64,000 bases of DNA from Rhizomonospora bruguierae (GTDB lineage Bacteria; Actinomycetota; Actinomycetes; Mycobacteriales; Micromonosporaceae), in the NCBI RefSeq assembly GCF_018397995.1, contig NZ_BBQH01000037.1, forward strand, positions 1 through 64,000, given 5' to 3'. The notes under the pieces are model-generated. The model made no database searches, had not been told where the DNA came from, and saw only the letters and a program-made list of their open reading frames with translations. Positions 40,485 to 48,275 of the stretch are shown piece after piece (position 1 is the first letter of the stretch; each line of letters begins with the position of its first letter). The translations under genes were made by a program, and so were the position numbers.

Positions 40485-41366
40485 CTATCGGGTGTGGCGG
40501 AGGATCGCCGGAATGACCGTCTCCCAGGTGGACGGCGGCGGCACCTGGTGGCCGACGCCCTCCAGCAGGAGCAGTTCGGCCCCGGGGATCTCCTCGGCCA
40601 GCGCCCGGCCGTGCGCGGGCGGGAACAACGGGTCCGCGGTGCCGTGGATGACCAGGGTCGGCGCCTTCACGCCACCGAGGTGGGGGCGGGTGTCCTCGCC
40701 GCCGCCGACGTGCCAGTGGTTGGCCGGCGAGCGCGGGTTCGCGGTGCGCTCGACCGTCCGGCGGGCCGCCGCGCGGACCCGCGCCTCGTCGAACGATCCC
40801 GGCCCGGCGTACGGGCGCTCGTCCGCCACGAGGTACTCCACGACCGCCTCCGGGTCGGTCCAGTCGGGCTCGGGCGGCGGGTTCTCGAACACGGCGCGCA
40901 TCCGGTCGGTCACCGGTGGCAGGCCACTGTTCGGGCCGGGGCCGGGGCTGGTGGCGATCAGGGTCAGCGAGGCCACCCGCTCCGGCTCCTTGACCGCCAG
41001 AACCTGGGCGATGCCGCCGCCCATGGAGACGCCGACCACGTGCGCGCGACCGCCGGCGCGGGCCTCGATGACACCGGCCGCATCGGCGACCAGGTCCGGT
41101 CCACTGTAGCCGGGCGCGCCGGGCGGGTAGCTGACCGAGCGGCCGGTGTCGCGGTGGTCGTACCGGATGACGTACCGGCCCCCGGAGTGGGCCCCAGACC
41201 GGTCGCCGGGTCGGTCGCCGCGGGCGAGGCGGGCGCAGAACTCGGGATCCCAGGCGTCCATGGAGCTGGCGGCGCCGGCGATGAGCAGAACGGGCGGGTC
41301 GGCCGGGTCGCCGATCGTGTCGATGCACAGCTCCACGCCGTTGACCCGTACCACCGTCTCTGTCAC
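40485..41366 (-). CDS. alpha/beta-hydrolase
   Basis: The 293-residue protein has the alpha/beta-hydrolase fold: PPVLLIAGAASSMDAW (oxyanion region), VIRYDHRDTGRS, the nucleophile elbow VVGVSMGGGIAQ, the acid in VIHGTADPLFPP and the catalytic histidine in LEGVGHQVPPP. It resembles the aclacinomycin methylesterase (RdmC)-type or DUF-type hydrolases of actinomycetes. The substrate is unknown. The GTG start at 41366 was chosen because VTETVVRVNGVELC is the usual N-terminus. The MerR gene follows on the same strand after 48 bases with its own promoter. Confidence 0.9.
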   Translation of the reverse strand: MTETVVRVNGVELCIDTIGDPADPPVLLIAGAASSMDAWDPEFCARLARGDRPGDRSGAHSGGRYVIRYDHRDTGRSVSYPPGAPGYSGPDLVADAAGVIEARAGGRAHVVGVSMGGGIAQVLAVKEPERVASLTLIATSPGPGPNSGLPPVTDRMRAVFENPPPEPDWTDPEAVVEYLVADERPYAGPGSFDEARVRAAARRTVERTANPRSPANHWHVGGGEDTRPHLGGVKAPTLVIHGTADPLFPPAHGRALAEEIPGAELLLLEGVGHQVPPPSTWETVIPAILRHTR

Positions 41367-42056
41367 GCGCCCTACCGTAACGCAGGACGCCCACGCGCGG
41401 CGGTACCGGGCGTGCTTCGGGCCGGTCGAGTCGCGGCGAGGCGTCCCGCCGCGTGGGCCGCACCCACGGCGAAGGCCGCGCCGACCAAGAAGGTCGCGCC
41501 GAAGAAGACGGCGACCGCCCCGGCGGGCGGCCCAGGTAGCGGTGCCCCCCGGCCCGGTCGACGCCGGCCGCGGCACAGGCCCGCCGCGGTGATGCCAGGG
41601 CCGCTGTCGGGCCGGGCGCCCGCGCGAGAGGCCGCCCGCAACACACGCCTCGGCGGGCGGCCGGAGGTGGCAGTAGCGAGTCGCAGCGTTTGCTCTGTTT
41701 CCGCGTTTCCGCATAGGAAGCGGCACCCGCGCCACCGCCGCGCCGCGCCGTAGGAGCCCACTCAACACGCGGTCACGGCGTGACTGGTGCCCGCCCACCG
41801 CGCCGCCTCGGCGGAGCAGTAACGGCCCTACCGGCTACCGACGTTGTCGCACGACACACGGCGATGTAGTGCGCGCCGCCGCAGCGCCGGGTTGTTGAGG
41901 GGCCCCGATCTCGGTCTGGCGGCGCGGCAGGCAAGCGGCATACGAGGGCTCTGACCGGGTATCCGCCGGGTTCGGGTGCGCCGTGGCGACCGGGCTTGGG
42001 TGTGCCGTGGCGTACCGGGCTGGGGCCGGCGTGGCCGCCGGTCGAAGGGGGAGCCG
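41367..42056. other. 690-base gap without a confident gene
   Basis: I see no recognisable protein. A minus-strand reading (41372-41761) contains one hydrophobic segment (AVAVFFGATFLVGAAFAVGA) and could be a small membrane protein, but it lacks a ribosome binding site and its start falls in repeat-like sequence. The gap contains copy 2 of the TTCCGCATAGGAA element at 41707 and, near 41980-42030, a degenerate direct repeat of GTGCCGTGGCG...ACCGGGCT. It must also hold the promoters of the two divergent flanking genes. Confidence 0.45.
41707..41719. repeat. TTCCGCATAGGAA dispersed element, copy 2
   Basis: The core is identical to copy 1 (2609-2621) and copy 3 (45690-45702, reversed). Just upstream a partial duplication GTTTCCGCG occurs. 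It lies in the gap upstream of the alpha/beta-hydrolase gene. Confidence 0.6.
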
Positions 42057-42434
42057 ATGCGCGCTGATCAGACGGTCACCCTGGCCCGTCCGGTGGTGCG
42101 CGTCGTGGGCGACGCGTGCTGGACCGCGGGGCTCAGCCAGCGCCTGCCGGCGTCATGGGCGGTGCGGCCCGGCACCGGTCCGGACGACGCCGCCCCTGGC
42201 GAGCTGGTGCTGCTGGTCCGCCCGGACCCCGCGGCGGTGGCCGGCGCGGTCGACCGGCTGCCGGCGGCCTGCCCGGTTGTGGTGCTGCTGGAGGAGGGGG
42301 CGCCGGCGGAGGCGGTCGAGCGGGTGCTGGCGGCGGGCGCGGACGCGTGCGTGCGGTCGGGTTCCACCGCCGTCCTGGCCGGGCACCTGATGGCCTGCCA
42401 CCGCCGACGGTTGACCTGGCCGGGCGGCGCTTGA
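42057..42434 (+). CDS. degenerate receiver-like (CheY-fold) protein
   Basis: The 125-residue product has alternating strands and helices in the order of a response-regulator receiver: VVRVVGDACWTAGLSQRL, GELVLLVRPDPAAV, CPVVVLLEEGAPAEAVERVL and AGADACVRSGSTAVLAGHL ending HRRR. The phosphorylated aspartate expected at the end of the third strand (LLD) is replaced by valine or arginine, and the Lys of the fifth strand is not evident. A pseudo-receiver is the best guess. The ATG has GGGGGAG upstream. A hairpin with a GGAA loop follows, facing the convergent methyltransferase gene. Confidence 0.65.
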   Translation: MRADQTVTLARPVVRVVGDACWTAGLSQRLPASWAVRPGTGPDDAAPGELVLLVRPDPAAVAGAVDRLPAACPVVVLLEEGAPAEAVERVLAAGADACVRSGSTAVLAGHLMACHRRRLTWPGGA

Positions 42435-42560
42435 GCCCACCGGGTTACCCCGGCCGGCCGCCGCGCTCCCGCCAGCCGCCCTGATTCCGTCGGCCGCGTG
42501 GTCCCACGGCCGTAGCGCCCCCGCCAGTGCCCGCGTTCCCGCCCGCCGTCAGGTTCCCGG

Positions 42561-42586
42561 CGGGCGCGGCGGGAACGCCGCGCCCG
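42561..42586. terminator. terminator hairpin with GGAA tetraloop
   Basis: The perfect 11-bp arms CGGGCGCGGCG and CGCCGCGCCCG enclose GGAA, a stable GNRA loop. It lies 127 bases after the receiver-like gene and 26 bases before the stop of the convergent methyltransferase gene, so it may act on both, primarily on the minus strand. Confidence 0.75.
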
Positions 42587-42611
42587 GCCGTTGGGGAGGG
42601 TGGAGGCGGCG

Positions 42612-43358
42612 TTACCGCTTCTTCAGGGCGAAGACGCCCCAGCCGAGCAGGTCGCGGCACCACCGTACGTAGTCCAGGGGCTCGCGTTCCAGCACCGAGC
42701 GCATCTCGCCGGCCAGGTCGTGCCCCGGATTCGCGTCCAGCCAGGTGCGGATGGCCAGCCACTGGGCGGCCGTGTACCGGTCCCAGGTGTCGGGGTCGGC
42801 CAGCATCATCTCGACCAGGTCCCAGCCGAGCGCGCCGAACGAGGCGACCAGGTCGGGCAGGGTCGCGAAGTCGTCCCGCGATTGGGCGTGGCACGCCTCG
42901 ACCGCCCGCTGGTGGGGCGGCTCGGCACGCCAGTACGGCTCGCCGACCAGGGCCAGGCCGCCGGGGCGCAGGCTGCGTTCCAGCAGGGCAAGCGTGCCCG
43001 CGACGCCGTCGCCGATCCAGGTCGCGCCGAGGCAGGACGCGATGTCCGCCGGCCGGTCGGCGACGTAGCCGGACGCGTCGGCGTGCACGAACCGGACCCG
43101 GTCGGCGACGCCCAGGTCGGCCGCCCGGGCGCGGGCCGCGGCCAGGAACGCGGTGCTGATGTCGACGCCGGTGCCCGTGACGCCGTGGTCCCGGGCCCAG
43201 GTGGCGAGCAGTTCGCCCTTGCCGCAGCATAGGTCCACGATGGATGCTCCGGCCGGCGGGGCGATCGCGGCGCCGAGCGCGGTCAGCTTGGTGGCGTCCA
43301 ACGGGCTGATGATGCGCAGGTTCAGCGCGCGGATGACGAACTTCTGTGGCAGGTCCAA
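42612..43358 (-). CDS. class I SAM-dependent methyltransferase
   Basis: The 248-residue protein has motif I IVDLCCGKGELLATWA, an acidic residue after strand 2 (TGTGVDIS), motif II/III HADASGY and GLALVGEPYW, as in small-molecule methyltransferases related to UbiE/SmtA. The start is a TTG at 43358, which gives LDLPQKFVIRALNLRI. I see no better ATG or GTG, so the start is uncertain by a few codons. The substrate is unknown. The gene is divergent from a second methyltransferase gene, with 166 bases between them. Confidence 0.85.
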   Translation of the reverse strand: MDLPQKFVIRALNLRIISPLDATKLTALGAAIAPPAGASIVDLCCGKGELLATWARDHGVTGTGVDISTAFLAAARARAADLGVADRVRFVHADASGYVADRPADIASCLGATWIGDGVAGTLALLERSLRPGGLALVGEPYWRAEPPHQRAVEACHAQSRDDFATLPDLVASFGALGWDLVEMMLADPDTWDRYTAAQWLAIRTWLDANPGHDLAGEMRSVLEREPLDYVRWCRDLLGWGVFALKKR

Positions 43359-43524
43359 GGCAGGGGGTCCTTACGGGAGATGGCGGGACGACGGCGGGGT
43401 ACGTCCATCACGGCCACAAAGCCACCACCTTCGAAGCTGCCTGGGTACCGCCGCACGCTAGGCCGGCGCGAACGGCTCGGCAAGGGAATTACCGGGTTTT
43501 CGCCGGGCGGCCGGGGCGTTTAGG

Positions 43525-44190
43525 GTGCCGCGAGTGGATCTCGCACAGACCCGCTCCGGGTACGACGCGGTGGCCGACCGGTACGCGGCCGAGATCGGGG
43601 ACGAACTGGCGGGCAAGCCCCTGGACCGGGGCCTGCTCGCCGCGTTCGCGGAACTGACCGCCGGCGGCCCGGTACTGGACGTGGGGTGCGGTCCCGGGCA
43701 CCTGACCGCCTGGCTGGGTGGGCGCGGGTCGGCGGTGGCCGGCATGGATCTCTCGCCGGGCATGTGCGCGGTGGGCCACCGTACGACCAGACTGCCGTAC
43801 GCCGCCGCGGACATGACGGCGCTGCCGGTCCGGTCGGGCGCCCTCGTCGGGCTCCTCTGCCTCTACGCGGTCATCCACCTCGACGCCACCGCGCGGGCGG
43901 CCGCCTACCGCGAGTTCGCCCGGGTGCTGCGTCCCGGCGGGTACGCGCTGGTCGCCTTCCACACCCGCGACGCCGGTACCGGACCGGGCGGCGAGCGCGT
44001 CCTCTCCGAGTGGTGGGGGCACGAGGTGTCCCTCACGTTCCGGTTCCTCGACCCGGACGGCGAGGCGGCGGCGATGGCCGGGGCGGGTTTCCAGCGGGCG
44101 GCCCGGCTCGACCGCGCGCCCAACGTCGGCGCCGGGCCGGACGCGGAGCACGCGAGCGAGCGCGCCTACCTGCTGATGCGCCGCCGCTAG
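43525..44190 (+). CDS. class I SAM-dependent methyltransferase
   Basis: The 221-residue protein shows motif I GPVLDVGCGPGHLTAWLGG, post-I VAGMDLSPGM, motif II ADMTALPVRSGALVGLLCLY and motif III RVLRPGGYALVAFHT, the canonical Methyltransf_11/25 layout. It begins VDLAQTRSGYDAVADRYAAE, which is a frequent N-terminus in actinobacterial members. The GTG at 43525 or the GTG at 43534 may be the start. The substrate is unknown. It is convergent with a small hypothetical gene, separated by two bases. Confidence 0.9.
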   Translation: MPRVDLAQTRSGYDAVADRYAAEIGDELAGKPLDRGLLAAFAELTAGGPVLDVGCGPGHLTAWLGGRGSAVAGMDLSPGMCAVGHRTTRLPYAAADMTALPVRSGALVGLLCLYAVIHLDATARAAAYREFARVLRPGGYALVAFHTRDAGTGPGGERVLSEWWGHEVSLTFRFLDPDGEAAAMAGAGFQRAARLDRAPNVGAGPDAEHASERAYLLMRRR

Positions 44191-44192
44191 GG

Positions 44193-44399
44193 CTACCGGT
44201 CCTCGCCCGGCATCCGCTCGGCCTTCGGCCCGCGCCCGCGGTCCCCGCGCAGCACGCCGGTGCGTCCCCGGTCGTGCTGGAGGATCTCGTTGGCCCGCTC
44301 GTCGGCCTCCTTGTCCCGGGCCTTCCCGTCGTCCTCCAGGAGGCTGCGCAGGCGGCGGCGCTGGTTGTCGTAGCTCTTGCTCCCCGGTCGTCCCGTCAT
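44193..44399 (-). CDS. small basic hypothetical protein (68 residues)
   Basis: The product is hydrophilic and helical: SYDNQRRRLRSLLEDDGKAR and DKEADERANEILQHDRGR, then a Gly/Arg tail. I have seen similar short proteins (MTGRPG..., with NQRRRLRSLLEDDG) in actinomycetes, but none has a known role. The ATG at 44399 gives the conserved-looking start MTGRPGSKSYDN. An ATG at 44438 is possible. A GGAAGGGGA tract upstream supports translation. The dense Arg/Glu pattern hints at a coiled or nucleic-acid-associated helix. Confidence 0.7.
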   Translation of the reverse strand: MTGRPGSKSYDNQRRRLRSLLEDDGKARDKEADERANEILQHDRGRTGVLRGDRGRGPKAERMPGEDR

Positions 44400-44486
44400 G
44401 GCCGTCGTGTCCCCTTCCACTGGCGGTCGAGGGTTCATGGTCGACTACCCCGCGCGGCGGTGACCGAACGTGGCCCGCGCCGGGGA

Positions 44487-45542
44487 TCAGGGCGCGATGT
44501 CGATGAGCACCTTGCCGACCGCGCCGTCCTGCACGGCGGCGTGCGCCTCCCGGGTCCCGTCCAGCGGGTAGTGGTGCAGGGGCAGGCCCGCGTCCGCACC
44601 GACCCGCAGGGCGCCGTCGTAGATGGCGGCCATGATGTCCTCGACCGCGAGGTTCTTGGCCTCCGGCGGCGCGGTGTACAGCAGCACGAACTGCCAGCGG
44701 GCGTTGGCCGCCATCAGCGCCCGGACCGGCAGCGTGAACTCGTCGCCGCCGTCGTTGGCGTAGACGGCCACCGAACCGTACGGCGCCAGCACGGCGGCGT
44801 CGATCGTGGCGTTGGCGGCCGGCGAGACCTCCACGATCGTGTCCACGCCGCGCGGGGTGATCTTGTGGATCTCCGCGACCACGTCCTGCCGCTTGTAGTC
44901 GATGACGTGGTCCGCGCCGGCTGCCGCGGCCAACTGCGCCTTCTCGGGGCCGCTGACGGTCGCGATGATCCGGGCGTCGGACCACCGGGCGAGTTGGACG
45001 GCGGCGTTGCCGACCGCGCCCGCGCCGCCCTGGACCAGCACCGTGCGCCGGTCCAGCGTCCCCGGCCCGAGCCGGCGCGGCCCCTCCTCGGTGACCGTCA
45101 GGCAGCGGTGCGCGGTGATGAACGGCACCCCGAGCGCGGCGCCGAGGTCGAACGAGGCGGTGTCCGGCAGCGTCACCACGCGACGCGCGGGCACCACCGC
45201 GTGCTCCTGGGCCGTGCCGTCCGGGCGCTGGTAGGCCGCCTCCCACACCCACACCCGCAACCCGTTCAGCGCCGGCTCGACCCCGGTGCCGATCGCCTCG
45301 ACGACGCCCGCGCCGTCCTGGCCGGGTACCCGGGGCGGCTCGACCGGGCTCCGGCCGCCATCGCCGTGCCGGAACTTCCAGTCCGTCGGGTTGACCCCGG
45401 CCCGGTGCATCCGGACCCGCACCTCGCCCGGCCCGGGCCGGCGCACCGGCCGCTCGATCACCTGGAGCACGTCCGGACCGCCGGTCTCGGTGTACACGAC
45501 CGCCCGCGCCGTCCCCTCGGGGTGCTCACGCACCGCACTCAC
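44487..45542 (-). CDS. NADPH:quinone reductase-type zinc-independent MDR oxidoreductase
   Basis: The 351-residue protein is a medium-chain dehydrogenase of the quinone oxidoreductase group. It has GGPDVLQVIERPVRRPGPGE at the N-terminus, RMHRAGVNPTDWKFRHG, VPGQDGAGVVEAIG and the Rossmann motif VLVQGGAGAVGNAAVQLAR. Structural zinc cysteines are absent, as expected for this subgroup. It probably reduces quinones or enones with NADPH. I chose the GTG at 45542 because GGAGAGG lies just upstream. A GTG at 45533 is an alternative. The gene stands alone. Confidence 0.9.
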   Translation of the reverse strand: MSAVREHPEGTARAVVYTETGGPDVLQVIERPVRRPGPGEVRVRMHRAGVNPTDWKFRHGDGGRSPVEPPRVPGQDGAGVVEAIGTGVEPALNGLRVWVWEAAYQRPDGTAQEHAVVPARRVVTLPDTASFDLGAALGVPFITAHRCLTVTEEGPRRLGPGTLDRRTVLVQGGAGAVGNAAVQLARWSDARIIATVSGPEKAQLAAAAGADHVIDYKRQDVVAEIHKITPRGVDTIVEVSPAANATIDAAVLAPYGSVAVYANDGGDEFTLPVRALMAANARWQFVLLYTAPPEAKNLAVEDIMAAIYDGALRVGADAGLPLHHYPLDGTREAHAAVQDGAVGKVLIDIAP

Positions 45543-45911
45543 CGCCTCTCCGTCGACTACCCGTCGCACGCCCGCTCCGCACGGCGCAGGTCGACGCGGC
45601 GCGGTTACCCGGGCGGCGGCGTTTGAACCCTGGACGCGCATCATCCGCAATGGACGCGGCGACGGCTACGCGGCGGTGGTGGCAGGTGTTTCCTATGCGG
45701 AAGCGGAGCGGAGCGCGTCGACCAAACGCCATGCCGCTCGGGCCGGCCTGCTCGCGAGCGCTTCGCCGTGGCTTTCCCGGGTGGGGTTGCCCGCCGTACG
45801 CGCACCGTTCTGGCCCAGCCGCACGGTTCCCGGCATCCCCGGGCCGGAAGGCCGAGGGTTTACCGGCGAGCCGTTCGGCAAAGTATCGCCCGACATGGGA
45901 GGGGGCGGATC
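45543..45911. other. gap without a confident gene
   Basis: No recognisable gene is seen on either strand. The gap holds copy 3 of the TTCCGCATAGGAA element (45690-45702), followed by GAGCGGAGCG. A possible promoter for the small acidic protein gene would lie near its end, but I could not define it. Confidence 0.4.
45690..45702. repeat. TTCCGCATAGGAA dispersed element, copy 3 (reversed)
   Basis: The + strand reads TTCCTATGCGGAA, the exact reverse complement of the core at 2609 and 41707. The right flank AGCGG and left flank GGTG follow the same pattern as the other copies when reversed (GGTG..TTCCTATGCGGAAGC). Confidence 0.6.
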
Positions 45912-46139
45912 GTGAGGCGCGACGCACGCACCGGGGAGCAGCCCGTCGAGCCGGACCGGGCCGAGGAGGACATCGACCCGGCGATGACGCAGACCGACAT
46001 GGACCCGGCCCGGCGCCCGCGCGACCTGCCGGAGGCCGACATCGTCACCGAGGACGACGGCGCCGGGGTGGCCGGCGGCACCCACGGCGGCAGCGGCGGC
46101 GGCTCGACGATGCCCGGGCATCCGGACGCCGCCGACTGA
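45912..46139 (+). CDS. small acidic hypothetical protein (75 residues)
   Basis: The GTG start has GGAGGGGG at a spacing of about seven bases, a very strong ribosome binding site. The product is hydrophilic, acidic in the centre (RAEEDIDPAMTQTDMDPARR, DLPEADIVTEDDG) and ends in a Gly/Ser-rich tail. It is probably disordered. I cannot assign a family. A GC-rich palindrome follows the stop. Confidence 0.6.
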   Translation: MRRDARTGEQPVEPDRAEEDIDPAMTQTDMDPARRPRDLPEADIVTEDDGAGVAGGTHGGSGGGSTMPGHPDAAD

Positions 46140-46142
46140 CCT

Positions 46143-46160
46143 CCCGGCCGCGCGGCCGGG
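46143..46160. terminator. GC-rich palindrome after the small acidic gene
   Basis: CCCGGCCGCGCGGCCGGG is an 18-base perfect palindrome, four bases after a stop codon and 13 bases before the GH67 start. It may terminate the small gene, or act in the GH67 leader. Its closeness to the GH67 start leaves little room for a promoter after it. Confidence 0.45.
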
Positions 46161-46172
46161 TACGGTGGCGGG

Positions 46173-48275
46173 GTGCGGTCAGAAGATCTCCCCGGCATCG
46201 ATCCCGCCTGGCTACCGCCGGAGGCGTTCCGCGCGCTCGGCTCCCGCCGCGTCATCCTCCGCGCCGCCCGCCCGCCGGCCGGCGACCCCGTGCTGGAGAC
46301 CGTGCGGGATGAGGTCGCGCGGGCCTGCGCCCGCTTCGGCGGCACCCTCCGCGACGACGCCCTCGACAGCGCCCCGCACGATGCCGCCGCCGGCGCCTCT
46401 GACAGCGCCCCGCACGGCGCCTCCGATGGCGCCCTGGACAGCGCCCCGCGCAGCGCACCCGACGGCGCCGCGGGCGGCCGGCGCGACGGCGCCGGTGCGG
46501 ATCTCGTTCTGACGCTGGCGAACGGCGCGTCGCTGCCCGAGGAGGGGTACTCGCTGGAGCGGCGCGACGGGGTGACCACCGTGCTGGCCGGGGAGCCGAC
46601 GGGGCTGCTCTACGGGCTGTTCCACGTGGTCCGGCTGGGGGAGTCGGCGTTCGCGGGCGACCGGCCCGTCGAGCGGCACGCGCCGGCGAAGCGGCGCCGG
46701 ATGCTCGACCACTGGGACAACGTCGACGTGCACCCCGCGATGGGGCAGGTCGAGCGCGGGTACGCGGGCGGGTCCCTGTTCTGGCGGGACGGCGCGGCGC
46801 GGCGCGACGCCGAGCGGGTCCGGGCGTACGGGCGGCTGCTGGCCGCGTGCGGAATCAACGCGATCTCGGTCAACAACGTGAACGTGCACCGTACCGAGGC
46901 GCGCCTGCTGACGGACCGGCTCGGGGAGGTGGTCTGGCTCGCGGACGCGTTGCGCCCGTACGGGGTGCGGGTGCACCTGTCCGTGAGTTTCGCGGCCCCG
47001 GTCGTGGTCGGTGGCCTGCCCACCGCCGACCCGCTCGACGAGGCGGTGCGCGCCTGGTGGGCCGGGATCACCCGGCGTGTGTACGAGGCGATCCCGGACT
47101 TCGGCGGCTACGTGGTGAAGGCGGATTCGGAGGGCCAGCCGGGGCCGTTCGGGTACGGGCGCACTCACGCCGAGGGTGCGAACGCGCTCGCGGACGCGCT
47201 GGCGCCGTTCGGCGGCGTGGTGCACTGGCGCGCCTTCGTCTATAACCACCGGCAGGACTGGCGGGACCGCTCGACCGATCGGGCCCGCGCCGCGCACGAC
47301 CACTTCACCCCGCTGGACGGCGCGTTCCGGGCGAACGCGATCCTCCAGGTGAAGCACGGGCCGATGGACTTCCAGACCCGCGAGCCGGTCTCCCCGGTCA
47401 TCGCGGCGATGCCCCGGACCCGGGTGTCCGCGGAGTTCCAGGTGACCCAGGAGTACACGGGCCAGCAGCGGCACGTGTGCTACCTCGCTCCGATGTGGAG
47501 TGAGGTGCTGCGTTGGGGGTGGGCGCGGGGCACGGTCGCGGGCACCGCGGACGGCCTGGTCGCGGTGTCCAATGTGGGTGATGACGCGTTCTGGACCGGT
47601 CACCCGCTGGCGCAGGCCAACCTCTACGCGTTCGGCCGGCTGGCGTGGGATCCGGGCCTGGAGCCGTCGGCCATCCTCGACGAGTGGATCGACCTGACGT
47701 TCGGGGCGGAGACCGGCGCCCGGCGGGGGATCCACGACGTCATGGACGACTCGTGGCGCACCTACGAGCGGTACACCGCCCCGCTGGGCGTGGGTTTCAT
47801 GGTGCGCCCGGCGGACCACTACGGCCCCGACGTGGACGGGTACGAGTACACGCCGTGGGGTACGTACCACTTCGCGGACCGGGACGGCGTGGGCGTCGAC
47901 CGCACCCGCGCCACCGGTACCGGCTTCACCGGTCAGTACCCGGAGCCCTGGTCCGAGCGGTATGAGTCGCTGGACGAGTGCCCGGACGAGGTGCTGCTGT
48001 TCTTCCACCACGTGCCGTACGGGCACCTGCTGCGCGGCGGCTCGACGGTCATCCAGCACATCTACGACACGCACTTCGCGGGCGCCGAACGGGCCGCCGA
48101 GATGCTCCAGCGGTGGCGGGCGCTGAAGGACGACATCCCGCCCGCCTACCACGCCCGGGTCGCCGACCTGCTGGACGAGCAGGTGCGCTCCGCCGAGGAG
48201 TGGCGGGACCAGATCAACGCCTACTTCTTCCGCGCGTCCGGCGTGCCGGACGCGCGGGGGCGGCGCATCTACTGA
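46173..48275 (+). CDS. aguA: GH67 alpha-glucuronidase
   Basis: The 700-residue cytoplasmic enzyme (no signal peptide) is a GH67 alpha-glucuronidase, which removes 4-O-methyl-glucuronic acid from the non-reducing end of xylo-oligosaccharides. Catalytic residues are the general acid Glu320 in VVKADSEGQPGP, and the base pair Asp399 in KHGPMDFQTREP and Glu427 in FQVTQEYTGQQ. Their spacing, 79 and 28 residues, equals that of Geobacillus AguA (285, 364, 392). Domain 1 contains an insertion of about 36 residues built from DSAP repeats (about 65-100). The gene is convergent with the xylan operon and overlaps its last gene by seven bases. I see no clear promoter of its own. Confidence 0.95.
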   Translation: MRSEDLPGIDPAWLPPEAFRALGSRRVILRAARPPAGDPVLETVRDEVARACARFGGTLRDDALDSAPHDAAAGASDSAPHGASDGALDSAPRSAPDGAAGGRRDGAGADLVLTLANGASLPEEGYSLERRDGVTTVLAGEPTGLLYGLFHVVRLGESAFAGDRPVERHAPAKRRRMLDHWDNVDVHPAMGQVERGYAGGSLFWRDGAARRDAERVRAYGRLLAACGINAISVNNVNVHRTEARLLTDRLGEVVWLADALRPYGVRVHLSVSFAAPVVVGGLPTADPLDEAVRAWWAGITRRVYEAIPDFGGYVVKADSEGQPGPFGYGRTHAEGANALADALAPFGGVVHWRAFVYNHRQDWRDRSTDRARAAHDHFTPLDGAFRANAILQVKHGPMDFQTREPVSPVIAAMPRTRVSAEFQVTQEYTGQQRHVCYLAPMWSEVLRWGWARGTVAGTADGLVAVSNVGDDAFWTGHPLAQANLYAFGRLAWDPGLEPSAILDEWIDLTFGAETGARRGIHDVMDDSWRTYERYTAPLGVGFMVRPADHYGPDVDGYEYTPWGTYHFADRDGVGVDRTRATGTGFTGQYPEPWSERYESLDECPDEVLLFFHHVPYGHLLRGGSTVIQHIYDTHFAGAERAAEMLQRWRALKDDIPPAYHARVADLLDEQVRSAEEWRDQINAYFFRASGVPDARGRRIY
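46365..46472 (+). repeat. three tandem 36-bp units inside the GH67 gene
   Basis: Units starting at 46365, 46401 and 46437 each begin GACAGCGCCCCGC and encode 12 residues beginning DSAP. They lie in the N-terminal domain, away from the active site. Confidence 0.75.

Noticed and set aside
41372-41761. Possible small membrane protein on the minus strand
   Set aside because: There is one hydrophobic stretch only, no ribosome binding site and no family resemblance, and the start lies beside a repeat element.
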